A stretch of 64,000 nt of DNA from Forficula auricularia (lineage: Eukaryota; Arthropoda; Insecta; Dermaptera; Forficulidae). This document shows, piece after piece, positions 11,917 through 21,930 of the stretch (position 1 is its first letter; each line of letters begins with the position of its first letter). The notes under the pieces are model-generated. The model did not search any database. It was given only the letters and a program-made list of their open reading frames with translations, and was not told the origin of the DNA. Both the position numbers and the translations under genes were made by a program. The DNA lies in the NCBI GenBank assembly GCA_024734495.1, contig JALMQS010000102.1, forward strand, positions 6,292,143-6,356,142, read 5' to 3'.

Positions 11917-12132
11917 TTTTTTTATTTATTTAATGTCACCGGGAACAAAGCCCATTTAGACAGCACATAAGTAAAGTGTTAGTAGGGTTAGTGGGGGAGC
12001 CGAGTTTTCAGCCGGTAGAAATTTTTGTTCGTCAGCTAGGATCGAACCCCGGCCTCCCATTCCAACATCGTACATCAATTGATCGATGTCGAAACGAGAC
12101 CAGTGCGTTAGCCAACTGAGCCAACCGGCTCC
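11917..12132 (-). mobile_element. tRNA-derived SINE with 14-bp TSD
   Basis: On the minus strand the head reads GGAGCCGGTTGGCTCAGTTGG, whose TGGCTCAGTTGG is a good A box, and GGGGTTCGATCC further on is a good B box. Both form an RNA polymerase III internal promoter. The 3' end is a short A/T-rich tail. The direct repeat CCACCATTAAATCT flanks it at 11903-11916 and 12133-12146, which sets the ends and proves a retroposition event. Confidence 0.9.
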
Positions 12133-12306
12133 CCACCATTAAATCTATTTTCAATAAAAAATTTTTTGATTTTATTTAATTATTATAACGAAGAATAATC
12201 CAAATTGAATTTTTTAATGTTTGTTTTGATAACAAGTTGATGACTCGGTGAAGACATACTATTTAGAATGTTTTTTCTTGTAGTTAGAACTCCTGACAAA
12301 TAAGTT

Positions 12307-12360
12307 TATAAAATGAGCCACTGAGGAAGTCGCTAATCAGTGACGAAACGTTTGGCCAAT
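12307..12360 (+). ncRNA. Hammerhead-ribozyme-like motif, E1 right arm
   Basis: The core CUGAGGA (12321-12327) is followed by an extra A, then stem II GUCGC (12329-12333) pairing with GUGAC (12340-12344), then GAAA. Stem III is ACGU with no loop, and U is the predicted cleavage base. Stem I starts with GCCA against UGGC, then a small internal loop, then four more A-U pairs. The minimal stem III fits hammerhead variants known to act as dimers. Confidence 0.65.
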
Positions 12361-12415
12361 TTAATTAAGAAACTTTACGTTTGATTTAAATTCTGGTCCC
12401 TAGGATCATTTTAAA

Positions 12416-13392
12416 TATTTGATTATGGATGCGAACAATGAAATATATATTATATTATTAAACAGCTTTTATTAATAAATATAATAATTAATTAAAATTT
12501 ATTTGCGTTTTCAAGTCTCAAACTAAACAGAGAGACATTTATCAGAAATTAAAAATTTTAAATAAATAAAATTATTCATAAAAATAAATTATTACTGACT
12601 TGAAGTTCAGTGACATTTGAAAAAGGTGAAGTCTGTCAAATGCAAAAGAAAAGAACAGTAGAAAGTAACACTTTCGAAAGAGAAAGTGAAAGTAAAAGAA
12701 AAAGAGTAGGTAAAGAGTGTGGGAGGTGCACTCTGAAATAAAATTTGTTTTGAATGATATTAAAGAAAAAGAATTAAAATGACAACGACTTGACTAGGAC
12801 AAAGAACAGGAAAATTAAACGAATGTAATTGTTCGAATAAACCTAAGTGAAAATTGTTAAAAAAATATATAAGTTTTTATAAAGTCAGAAAGAAAGGAAA
12901 AATAAAACTAAAAAACAAAAGGAAAAAAAGAAGATAATAATCCCCTTTGTTCGGACAGATTTGGATTAGTTGCCTCGTTGGATTTTTTATCCAGACATTT
13001 AGCTATTGCCACAAGAACTTACTTTCATTGATCCCTGGAAATAATGTCTAAGTTTTAATATTGTATTACCACTTCATCAAATGGAGTTTATTCTTTTGGC
13101 CTTTATGCTACTTTCTTTTACTTTTATTGCGATTTATAAAAATAGGAAAAAGACATTAAATGGTTATTTTTTTTAATTCGTGAAATATTTAAAACAAAAA
13201 TAGATTATTTTTTATTTTTTAATAACGTTGTAAAAGAGTGCATCAAGCTAATATCGCTCTGGTTTATTTGCCACTTCCACAAGTATCCTTATCATTAAGC
13301 TACTAAATTTAAATATCATAAGAAGAAATCAATGTGGTTGTCCTCTGGTTGATGCAAATAAAAATATGCCTATATATAGTCTATATATAATA
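12416..13392. other. AT-rich sequence without recognisable features
   Basis: Purine-rich stretches occur around 12630-12720 and 12880-12940. I see no exon, RNA gene or element boundary. Confidence 0.5.
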
Positions 13393-13835
13393 ATGTCGAC
13401 TCTCGATAATACGAACCTCGATAATTCGAATTTTTCGATAATTCGAATTCTTCAGCTGTTAAGTTCGGTAAATTAAAAAAATACTGTGTATTTTGATACG
13501 CTCGATAACTCAAAATCCTTTTCGTAACAAGAGGGGAAGAGAACGTTCTATAATTCGGCCACATCCCTCTTTATAATTCGAATTTTTCCTAAGAATGTTT
13601 ACTCCTCATTTTTTAATTAAATATGTAATTTTTTTGTTCTTTTTTGTCATTTTCATTATTTTTACTTTTTTACTTAAGGCTATATATAAAATCTATGTAA
13701 ACTCATACATATTCTCAAAAATATAATAAAAACTTAATAATTCGATATTTTTTCTTTCCTCTTGATAATTCTAACTCTCGATAATTCGAATTTTTCTTGT
13801 AGTCCTTTGGATTTCAAATTATCGATAGTCGACTG
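13393..13835. mobile_element. pogo/Tigger-like MITE, 443 bp
   Basis: The termini carry TCGACTCTCGATAAT on the left and ATCGATAGTCGACTG on the right, with TA on both sides (13391-13392, 13836-13837). Subterminal TCGATAATTCGAA motifs repeat in both orientations. The copy at 52093-53209 matches once its insertion is removed. This fits the Tc1/mariner superfamily, pogo-like branch; no transposase is present. Confidence 0.8.
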
Positions 13836-14015
13836 TATATACAATTGATTTGTTAGAGATCCTAGTTTCGAAGATCTTCATTCTCAGTTATTTTATTAAG
13901 AAATATTATATTATAATAAGATTGGAGTAATTTTTGGAGACGGACTGATAAGTGAAAGTGAGTGGATATCGATGAGACAGTCCAAAAAAAGAAGATAATT
14001 TACACTATCTTTTTA

Positions 14016-14060
14016 TTCATAAAACCGACGTTTCGGAGGCTATTCCGTCCTTCTTCATTA
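14016..14060 (-). ncRNA. Decayed hammerhead-like motif, E2 left arm
   Basis: On the minus strand it matches the right-arm motif except that the invariant first C of CUGANGA is A. The GAAACGUC segment and stem II are kept. The lost C should abolish cleavage. Confidence 0.55.
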
Positions 14061-14163
14061 CTACATTATAATTCTGGTGAGAATGAAATACAATATATTA
14101 TTGTTACTGCCACTGAAAGAGGAGACAGAGTGGAATGTCGCATTGGATTTCCTTCGCTGACTT

Positions 14164-14215
14164 TTCATAACCCTGAAGAAGGAGGGAATAGCTTCCGAAA
14201 CGTCGGTTTTATGAA
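14164..14215 (+). ncRNA. Hammerhead-ribozyme-like motif, E2 right arm
   Basis: Stem I pairs UUCAUAACC (14164-14172) with GGUU and AUGAA (14205-14208, 14211-14215) around a UU bulge. The core CUGAAGA (14173-14179) has an extra A, then stem II GGAGG with CUUCC, then GAAA (14197-14200) and the minimal stem III ACGU. C14204 is the predicted cleavage base. All stems form as in type I hammerheads; the extra A at 14180 departs from consensus. Confidence 0.7.
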
Positions 14216-14458
14216 TAAAAACATAGTGTAAATTATCTTCTTTTTTTGGACTGCTTCATCGATATCCACTCAATTATATTATAATATTATTTCTCATGGG
14301 TTCAAATACTCGATTAAATGCAGGTAAATTCGTTTTGTTACGATAGTGAGCTGATCACTAAATAAGCAGAGAACACCCTCATTGATTTATCCTTATGAAT
14401 GAACAGCTCTGCTACTCTCAATAAATTAAATCTTTTTAATTAAAATATGTTGTCAAGA

Positions 14459-14945
14459 CATGTTTCGCTCATGACCATTAGGGAAGCCCTTATTTTGAGT
14501 ATTGTCGAATTTGTATGCTCCCAGAGGCTCATATGGTTCGATGAATAAAAAAATATCCCCCAAGTTTCAAGTCTTTATTTCAATTTTAACCTTTGCAGGA
14601 CAGGGATGCGAAGTTTTCTATTTAAATTACATGGGGTTTTTGGCATTGAAAGATCAATTTTTTTCCCGGCCAAAGTAATGGTTCAAAAAATTTGAAACTC
14701 TGTAAACTTTACAGAGTTTCAAATATGTTGAACACATTACTTTGGCCGAAATCAAAAAAAATGCCAAAAATCCCATATATTTAGATGAGGAAAATTGCAT
14801 CGGTGTTCGACAAAAGTTAAAGTTGAGATAGAGTCTTGAAAATTGGGGATATTTTTTTTTCAAAACCATATGAGGGAGCATAAAAATTCAAAAATACTCA
14901 AAATAAGGAGCACGCCTAATGACCGTGTAAAAAATGTTATGATTA
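14459..14945. repeat. Near-perfect palindrome of about 490 bp
   Basis: The arms 14459-14706 and 14708-14945 are inverted copies around a single spacer base at 14707. The innermost 17 bp on each side are exact (CTCTGTAAA facing TTTACAGAG), and similarity continues to the GACCATTAGG / CCTAATGACC ends. There is no coding sequence or known TIR. It may be a foldback element or an inverted duplication. Confidence 0.85.
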
Positions 14946-15044
14946 ATTTCAAACAATTTCGATGACATATAAGTCCTTGAAAAATGCAAATTACGGAACT
15001 CCCTTAATGGGATGTTCGTTCTACTGTACCTTAATTACTCTTTA

Positions 15045-15430
15045 GCGTAAATAATTTTCACTTCTTTTGTTATTTAATAAATGTGTAGGTGAGTGGTCCT
15101 TTCATTAGAATCTGATAGAGGAAAATGACTGAAAAGGACGTGGATAGAATGATCTCTCTTACTTTAGAGCTAATCCAATCCAAAAAGATGCCAAATACAA
15201 GTCCAGACCTGTTTCATACTGTAAGAGATAAAATTTTTAATTTCTATTATTCTAGGAATTGACTTTTGGCCTAAGAAAAGAAAATATTAAATTGAAATGA
15301 ATACCAGATTTAGATATCTATCATTTAATATTATTTCAGCGAAACTGCAGACAGCGTACTGAGTCTTGAAAAAGTATTACTTTTTCTCCAATTTATGTTT
15401 AAGATAACTCTATGGAGAAATATTTTTGAT
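15045..15430 (+). repeat. Diverged dispersed repeat, copy 1
   Basis: This stretch shares order and wording with 34450-34830, including ATTAGAATC, AGGAAAATNACT, GGATAGAAT and the exact TTTTTAATTTCTATTATTCTAGGAAT-type core (15236 region). A short tail near GAGTCTTGAAAA also recurs at 36000. The class is unknown and no ORF is shared. Confidence 0.6.
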
Positions 15431-15797
15431 AAATTTTCTTTCTTCTTTTATTTTCAACCACTGGATTTTAATATCGAAAAACTTAGAATAAGTATTTCAT
15501 CGCTAATATAAAATATTTAATAGAGTAATAAAAAATATTTAGATGAGAGTAATATGTTAATAAAATATAAAAATTTGTTAATAGAGTAATAAAATTATCT
15601 GCAAACGATATTAAAATATTATTTAATAAGAGAGAGGAAAAGTAGAGATAAAATTGATAAATTGTCGGAGGCGTGTTGAGTCTTGTCTTTTCTTTAAGAT
15701 GGCAGAATCAAGGGATTTCCCTTTCTTACATAATAATAAATATTCGATATCTTATTAATAGGTTATATTCATAATTCAATTCAATATATCGTATATA

Positions 15798-16239
15798 TCT
15801 ATATAAATAAAAATGTACTGTTACGCTTAAGAGATACGTTGAAGGATCTCCGAAAGTTCTTCACCGATTTCTTTGAAATTTTCACACAACATTCCATTCA
15901 AATACACGAGTGTTTTTATATATAGTGTTTTTATAGATATCACACCTGTGGCATGTAAAAAATATTTTTTTCGAGGAAACAACGCCAGCGCCTCTCTGGG
16001 AGGTAAAAGCAAACAAACAAGATGGCCGATAATAGCTTTTTGGAAATCTTTCAACTGTCAATATTATTTTTGGTTAAGGGAACAATTTTGACAAGTAATA
16101 TATAATCCATTTACTGTTTTAATACCTATTCTATAATTATTTGCATTTTCAATTTATTTTCAAAACTATTATTATTTTTTAAATATATTTAAATTTTTGA
16201 TAAGAGTTAGTCAAAGCAACGCGTGGTCGGGTCAGCTAT
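15798..16239 (+). mobile_element. Helitron-like non-autonomous element
   Basis: The start TCTATATAAATAAAAATG follows an A. The end GGTCGGGTCAGCTA is one base off the CTAG terminus (CTAT) and follows a GC-rich stretch that may form the terminal hairpin. A second truncated Helitron start (TCTATATAAATTTT) begins at once at 16242. Internal sequence around CGATTTCTTTGAAATTTTC is typical of insect Helitron-like repeats. Class assignment is moderate. Confidence 0.6.
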
Positions 16240-16241
16240 TA

Positions 16242-16348
16242 TCTATATAAATTTTAACCATAAAACTAGACGTTCCCCGCCGAGGGGCTATGCGACGCCA
16301 GACCGAAGGCCCGGGCGTCAGCGTATATATATATATATATATATATAT
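16242..16348 (+). mobile_element. Helitron fragment plus AT microsatellite
   Basis: A TCTATATAAA start is followed within 80 bp by GC-rich sequence with a CCCCGCCGAGGGG hairpin. It then runs into about twelve TA repeats at 16323-16348. It is a short remnant. Confidence 0.5.
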
Positions 16349-17990
16349 CTATTTTGGTTTTCATACCCTCTTCATTTTCTGCTGATTTTACTGTTATAGG
16401 TAATGAATTTATGTTTCATTTTAGGATTATTTTTAGGGTTGTTTTTTATTAATGAAAAATACAAATTCCATATAGAATAATTTATAGGAAGGTCATTTTT
16501 GAAACCCAGTTCACAGTGTTTTCGTTTTCAAAAGAAAATACTCTTATTATAACCTGTATTTAATATTATAAATTGAAAGTTTTGCCAACTTACACACCTT
16601 AATATAACGCTATCTGGCTTGATTTTATAAACTTAAATGACTTCGATAAAACATGTCTTTATAAATCTTGTATTTTAGTACACTATATTGATTTCGTATA
16701 TTTGTTAAGACTTATCAGTAGTATGGTATCATAGTATAGTGTTATAAAATTATAAGTGAAAATACATAAAAATTAAATTAAACAAAAGTGCCTACCTAGC
16801 CTTGATTATGTATATTGAAAATAAGGATAAACAATGATAGTACAGACCAGATGACTAAAATGTTGACAACAATGTTATTTTTCGGTACTTATAGAAACTA
16901 TTAATTTTTTGGAAACATTTATTGTTTTATTTTAAAGAAATTTAGGAAACGATATTTCTATTATTTAATTTTTTTTTAATTTAATTATATTTGAATTTTC
17001 TTGAAATTAAAAAACGAATTAAAATTTTCGAATTCGTAGTCATTAATTATTGGGGGCCCATTATTGGTATGTCTGATAAAATAGTGGCCCATTATCGGTG
17101 CATCAGGTTAGGTATGGTAAATTTTTTTCTTATTTTTGTAAATGCAACCAGAGTGCTAAAACTGCGGTTACAGGTGTAGGACAGATAATAGAATGACAGG
17201 TAAAAATTTGGACCAGTTTGCTTAATTTTACAGCAGTGGAAACTCAGTTTTACTTCAATTTTTCTCTTAGATGGCCCATTACTGGTGCGTTTACCTTAAT
17301 TGCATTTCAATATTTGTTCGTGACACTTGTTTTCGAATTTAAATAATATCCGACAATAATTATCGCACTACTTTTTTTTTGCTTTGTTAATTAGCATGTT
17401 CTTTTTCTGGACAGTCAATTAAATCTTTCACTTTAATTCCGGAACAAAGTGTTTTTAAATCATAAATTTTCTTTTATCAAATAAACATAACCACTTCCTA
17501 GAACTTAGATATAAATGTCTTTGGAGATTGTTAACAGGATAATTTATGTGAAATATTAATTAATATTATGTAAAATGCTTTCAAAAAAAACATAATTAAA
17601 TAAAACTCGTTTAAATAATCTATAAAGCTTGGAAAAATATATGAGAGATTTGTCTAATTCACTTTTCGGATTTATCATCACAAAAATGAAAGATTGGAAT
17701 GTACGTATCAGAGAAAAGTAATATTCGATCTCCCTAGTTTTTAAGGAATTTGGTGTTGGTACTTGGTGAAACATTTTTTTTAAATTATCGGATAAAAAAT
17801 ACCCCCCCCCCTCCCCTACATCTACCTGAGTGTAGATCCTCATTTCTCAGAAGGCCATTCAAAATTAAGCAAAATAGACTTCCTACCTTTCTCCCTCCAC
17901 TAAGTTTAAATATTTACCCTTTTGTTATTTAAAAATAAATTTTACCATTGACTTGTATTCAAATTCGACTTATTCAGGTCAGTTACTTTC
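16349..17990. other. AT-rich sequence without clear features
   Basis: GGCCCATTATTGGT, GGCCCATTATCGGT and GGCCCATTACTGGT recur at about 17055, 17085 and 17273 as a short motif. A C run lies at 17803-17811. No exon or element was recognised. Confidence 0.45.
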
Positions 17991-17995
17991 TGTTG

Positions 17996-18036
17996 CTCCT
18001 GAAGATGGGTTAGTCACCCGAAATATATATATCGAG
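17996..18036 (+). ncRNA. Isolated hammerhead-ribozyme-like motif
   Basis: Stem I CUC (17996-17998) pairs with GAG (18034-18036). The core CUGAAGA starts at 17999, then an extra U, then stem II GGGU with ACCC, then GAAA. Stem III is an AU-repeat hairpin, and C18033 is the predicted cleavage base. No inverted partner lies nearby. The short stem I lowers confidence. Confidence 0.5.
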
Positions 18037-18147
18037 ATTAAAGATTCTCCAAAAATAAATTCGTTTTATTTTTTATATCTTAATGTGAAACCTACCAAGT
18101 ATTTTTTATCCAATAATTCGATCTCTCTTTTGATTTCATTTGACTAA

Positions 18148-19850
18148 AATCTCTATCTCTCAACATTTGTTAATATCACGTTAAACAAACCCCAAAAAGT
18201 GTGAAATAAAATTTGGGGACACCATGATAGAACAAGTTCCAAAATTCAACACTCTGGTAGTTAAAATAGTGAGTGATAGACAGAGGCTAAAAATGCAAGT
18301 AACTTAAAAGATATCCAGATATATGGTCTCTGTATAGTCTAATTTGGTGAAATAAAGATAGAAAACCAACCAAAATGCAAAATACACATTTATATAAAAC
18401 AATTCTCACTCAACAACTTCTCCAAACTACTTAAATGAAAATAATCAGTGTCATTTATGAGACATAACTGAGAAATAAAGCCTGCAGTGAACATTTCAGA
18501 AAATTGAGCTAAATTTAAGGTATTATATTAAATAATATTTAAATCTTCAATAGAATAAAATTAAAATAAATAAATAAATAAAAATATTATAAGGGAGCTT
18601 TGTTGATTTTTTCAAACGGTTGAGGCATATCTGACAAATGTCATCGTGATTTTTATATTGGTAGTGCAAAATAACATGATATGTGGTAATAAAGTATTTT
18701 CGTAGGCATCTCCAGTCATTTTTTCGTGCGTTTGTATACAAGTGAGAAATTTTTCGGGGCTGTAAATTTAGAGATTATCAATATTTATCCCACTAAAACC
18801 TTAGGCGTTAATCATTAAATTAAATCATTGATTGAAGCAATTAATTAACCTCCTATCCTAATTTGAAATAAATAATAAAATTGTTTTGAATATCATTTTA
18901 CCGGTTTTGAGATATTTTGGAAAATTAAACAAAGTCTATAAAGTCTAATAATAAATCTAGTTGGGGATTCAAAAGATTAAAAAATGTATTCATTACCTGA
19001 ACTTATGGTAAGAAACTTAAATATAAATCAAAATAGTTTTATTTTTTGATAAAAATATATTTTTTTAATGATTTAATTAAATTCGAGTACAAAGATGAGT
19101 GTTAAGTTGACAGATTGAGTATTTTAATAAAACATAATTCGTCTAAGTATATTCAACACCAAACCCATTTTCTTATTCAATGAAGAATATCCTGGTTTTA
19201 AATTATTAGACAAAGATTTTTTTATTAAATTCTACATTGATATAAAAAAATGATTCTGAATAAATTAATGTTTACGCTTCTTTTATATTCAAATGGAAAA
19301 TTACTCTCTTTTTTCTAGCCTGGTGACGATAGATGTTTGAAAAAAAGAGGAAAAAAATCAAGTTCCCACTCTTGTGTTCTTAACATCATTTATTCAAAAA
19401 TTTTCATCTGCGGCGTTATTTACGTAATGTTTACCTACTCTTTTCTCTATTTCTTTTTCTCATCAATTTGATTCTTTAATTCTTTGTTTAAACTTTAAGC
19501 GATTAGTTTAATAGAAAGGAGAAAAAACGTTTTAAAGAGATAGGATCTTAGTAAATAAATGCATAATTCATTTGAAAATTGACATTTTTTTAAGTAAATA
19601 ACACATATTCAAGATATGGAATAGATGGTCACACGATTACAATACTTGAGAGACAGGCGTAGAAATTAAAAATATATTTTAGAGATTCTTAAATAGGAAA
19701 CACAGAAATTTTAAGACATGAAACGTGAGGAACGACACTTAAGTTTTTAAACAACAGGAAAAAAGTGAAGCCACAGGCACAATATCCCTAGCCGCCTAAA
19801 GTTTAGTTTTTAACAATAAAAAAATTAAAAACAATTAATATTTTGATATC
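18148..19850. other. AT-rich sequence without clear features
   Basis: No exon, TIR or tandem array was recognised. A short ATAA run lies at 18568-18582. Confidence 0.5.
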
Positions 19851-19859
19851 AGAACAGTT

Positions 19860-20430
19860 CTTCTTCAACGTCGTAATCCTCTTTACAGAGGAGTCCTGAC
19901 CCTCATTTCTTCCATATTCTAAGAGCCCTAGTCTTCCCAATTGCAGCCCGCCAGCGTGGTCTGTTTCTGGTCATCGCCGTTGCAGCATGGAGCGTAATTC
20001 CAAGTTGGGCCTTTATTTGTTCCGCCCATCTTGATGGTGTTCTACCTCTTCTTCTTTTGTCTTCCACCTTGATTTGCACGATGATTCCTTCCAAGCCTGT
20101 ATCTAAGCGGGTGAGGTGGCCGAAGTACTTGATCACTTTCTCGAGTACCATCCCAGAGAAATGGACTTCCTCTATAATTAATTGACTTATTAGTTCGGTG
20201 AGCCCACCACGGGATTCTCAACATTCTCCTCGAACACCAAATTTCGAAGGCATCAATCCGATTCCAGTTCTTCTTCTCTAGGGTCCATGTTTCGGAGGCA
20301 TAGAGTGCGACAGGGAAAACGAGAGTCTTGACAATAATGGCTTTTGTATTAGTTGTTATGTTTCTGTCCTGCCAGATCTTAGTCAGTCTGCCCATTGCCA
20401 ACCTCCCGAGTTATAGCCGTCATTTAATGT
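19860..20430 (-). pseudogene. LINE reverse transcriptase C-terminal remnant
   Basis: On the minus strand, sequence from about 20401 down to 20190 encodes a TKIWQDRNI, VKTLVFPVALYASETWTL and RIDAFEIWCSRRMLRIPW series, typical of the region after the polymerase domain in RTE-like LINEs. After a frameshift near 20150-20190 the reading continues with a YFGHLTR block and a basic KRRRGRTPSRW block, ending at 19903. The N-terminal half and the catalytic site are absent. A low-complexity pyrimidine patch lies near the 3' end. It is a dead, 5'-truncated copy. Confidence 0.85.
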
Positions 20431-21089
20431 CTGCACCAGAACTGTAGGTATATTTAAATAAATAAACGAAAAACACTTATATAGGAGACGAGAAGATTAC
20501 ATTTATATTATGACTCTTTGTATCTTGAAGAAGGAATTGAGAAAAAAGTCTGAAACGACCATGTGATAAATAAACCAATCTCTAAATTTGATTCTTTAGG
20601 CAAGTTAAAGTCTAAACCATCCTGTAAAACGTTAAGACAAGTAGTTAAACCAGAGCCCTCCACTGTAGACATAAGCTAACTAGATGTAGTGCACCACCAA
20701 TAATCCTCGCTTTACTATCTTTCTATCTCAATGATTAACATTATTTTTTAAATCTTTTTTAAATATAGGATTTATGAAAACTTAAATGTGCGATATTATT
20801 AAATTATTTTAGTAAAAAATATTTTTATTATTATTATTAATTGTATTGATAATTACACTTCCGTCGGGGGTAATTGATCCAATTGATACGCAATATTTTG
20901 TTCCCGCATTTTTTCTAACTAGACTATCGATGAGAATGTCAAAGTAGCTTCGGAATTTCCGCTCCACTGTACGGTGCCAACACTTATAGTATTCGATCAG
21001 CAGTCTGAGGGTCAAGGCAGATTTTTTTCTCTTTTTAAATTAGCTTTTTTCTTATTTTCTTTTTTTATATTATATTAATTATTTTTTTG

Positions 21090-21170
21090 TAATTAAATTG
21101 ATGTAAAATTGAACATTAAAGGGGCTAGATGGCCCTACAGATAGAATGTTTTAAATAAATATAAATAATG
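21090..21170 (+). mobile_element. LINE 3'-end remnant
   Basis: The stretch with ACATTAAAGGGGCTAGATGG and CCCTACAGATAGAATG matches, in opposite orientation, the 3' tail of the LINE at 52420-52840. Sequence upstream to about 20800 may belong to the same element but encodes nothing recognisable. Confidence 0.6.
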
Positions 21171-21224
21171 TTGCCTTATTTCTAGGCGCGTCGATTGAAA
21201 CCTCCCAGACATATCATTCGATTC

Positions 21225-21930
21225 AAACTCACTGGAATTCAGGGATAAAATTTTCTTTCTTGGAATGACCATATCTCAACCATTGGTAAAGCTGCAGCGC
21301 GCAAGCTTGGTCTCCTATAGGTCTAGACGCTATTATTCTCCCAGTCAACTTCTTACACTGTCTAAGGCTCAAATCGTCCCTGTCTCGAATATGGCTCTCA
21401 TCTGTGGAGAGGGGCCTCCAAGCAATCTCTTGCCACACTGGATGCAATTCAGAAGCGAGCAATTAAACTAATAGGAGACCCGGCCCTAACTAACTCACTC
21501 GACTCCCTGACTCACCGATGAAACGTTTCTGCCCTTTCCTTGTACTACAGATACTATCATGGTGTCTGATCAGTCGAGCTGCAATCAATTATCCCCCCTA
21601 AAGCCCTCTTTAAGAGAAACACTCGGTTTTCGAACGCTCAGCAGCCCCTTCGCTGTCAAATTGGATAAAAATCGAACAAGCGCTTTCGCCAACTCTTTTA
21701 TCCCTATCACCTCCAGAGACTGGAACTCGCTCCCAGCCACCGTCTTCCCCGCGACTTATAACCTTAAACTGTTTAAGACCCGTGTCCACAGATACCTTCG
21801 ACACTTACCCAGCTAATAAAAACCCTTCTTCTTCTTCTTTTCGTGATGGAGGGGCCAACCCAGGCCTTTAGGGGATGCACCTTTTTGGTGTAACTCCTTC
21901 TCTCATCATTTTCATCAAAAAAAAATAATA
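21225..21930 (+). pseudogene. CR1/Jockey-like LINE, post-polymerase region and 3' tail
   Basis: Translation in shifting frames gives LINE post-RT blocks: a DHISTIGKAAARKLGLL-like stretch near 21266-21315, a KAQI..LEY-like stretch near 21370, ATLDAIQKRAIKLIGDP near 21437-21480, and at the end the typical SRDWNSLPATVFP followed by YNLKLFKTRVHRYL (21714-21804), stop at 21814-21816. Several frameshifts and the missing polymerase domain make it dead. The 3' untranslated tail from 21826 is shared with the SINE-like family at 635, 34036 and 58766. A related fragment lies at 56975-57145. Confidence 0.85.

Larger units (their letters stand above)
10801..12415. mobile_element. Inverted-repeat element E1 with two outward hammerhead-like motifs
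   Basis: Left arm 10801-11043 and right arm 12172-12415 are near-perfect inverted copies of about 243 bp. The original loop was about 90 bp and has since been split by a Helitron (11044-11868) and a SINE (11917-12132). Each arm carries a hammerhead-like motif pointing away from the centre. No protein is encoded, so it would be non-autonomous. The plan matches E2 (13959-14274) and E3 (52310-52951). Penelope-like retroelements are known to carry hammerheads in their terminal repeats, so this may be a derived Penelope relative; that is an inference. Confidence 0.75.
13959..14274. mobile_element. Inverted-repeat element E2 with outward hammerhead-like motifs
   Basis: Arms 13959-14066 and 14167-14274 are inverted copies; both contain ATCGAT and the hammerhead-like block. 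The loop of about 100 bp has no coding potential. GGAGACGGACTG just outside the left arm (13936-13947) recurs at 31081-31092 and, inverted, near 60264-60275, and may be a terminal motif of the family. The ORF across this element is a chance product of the repeat. Confidence 0.75.

Noticed and set aside
13962..14231. 89-codon ORF
   Set aside because: It spans both arms and loop of element E2, so it is a chance frame in a repeat.
20520..20570. TTGAAGAAGG...GAAACGAC as a hammerhead
   Set aside because: The first core base is changed, and stem II and stem III are poor; it is at best a remnant.
20809..21015. 68-codon minus-strand ORF
   Set aside because: It probably lies in LINE-derived sequence and shows no recognised motif.
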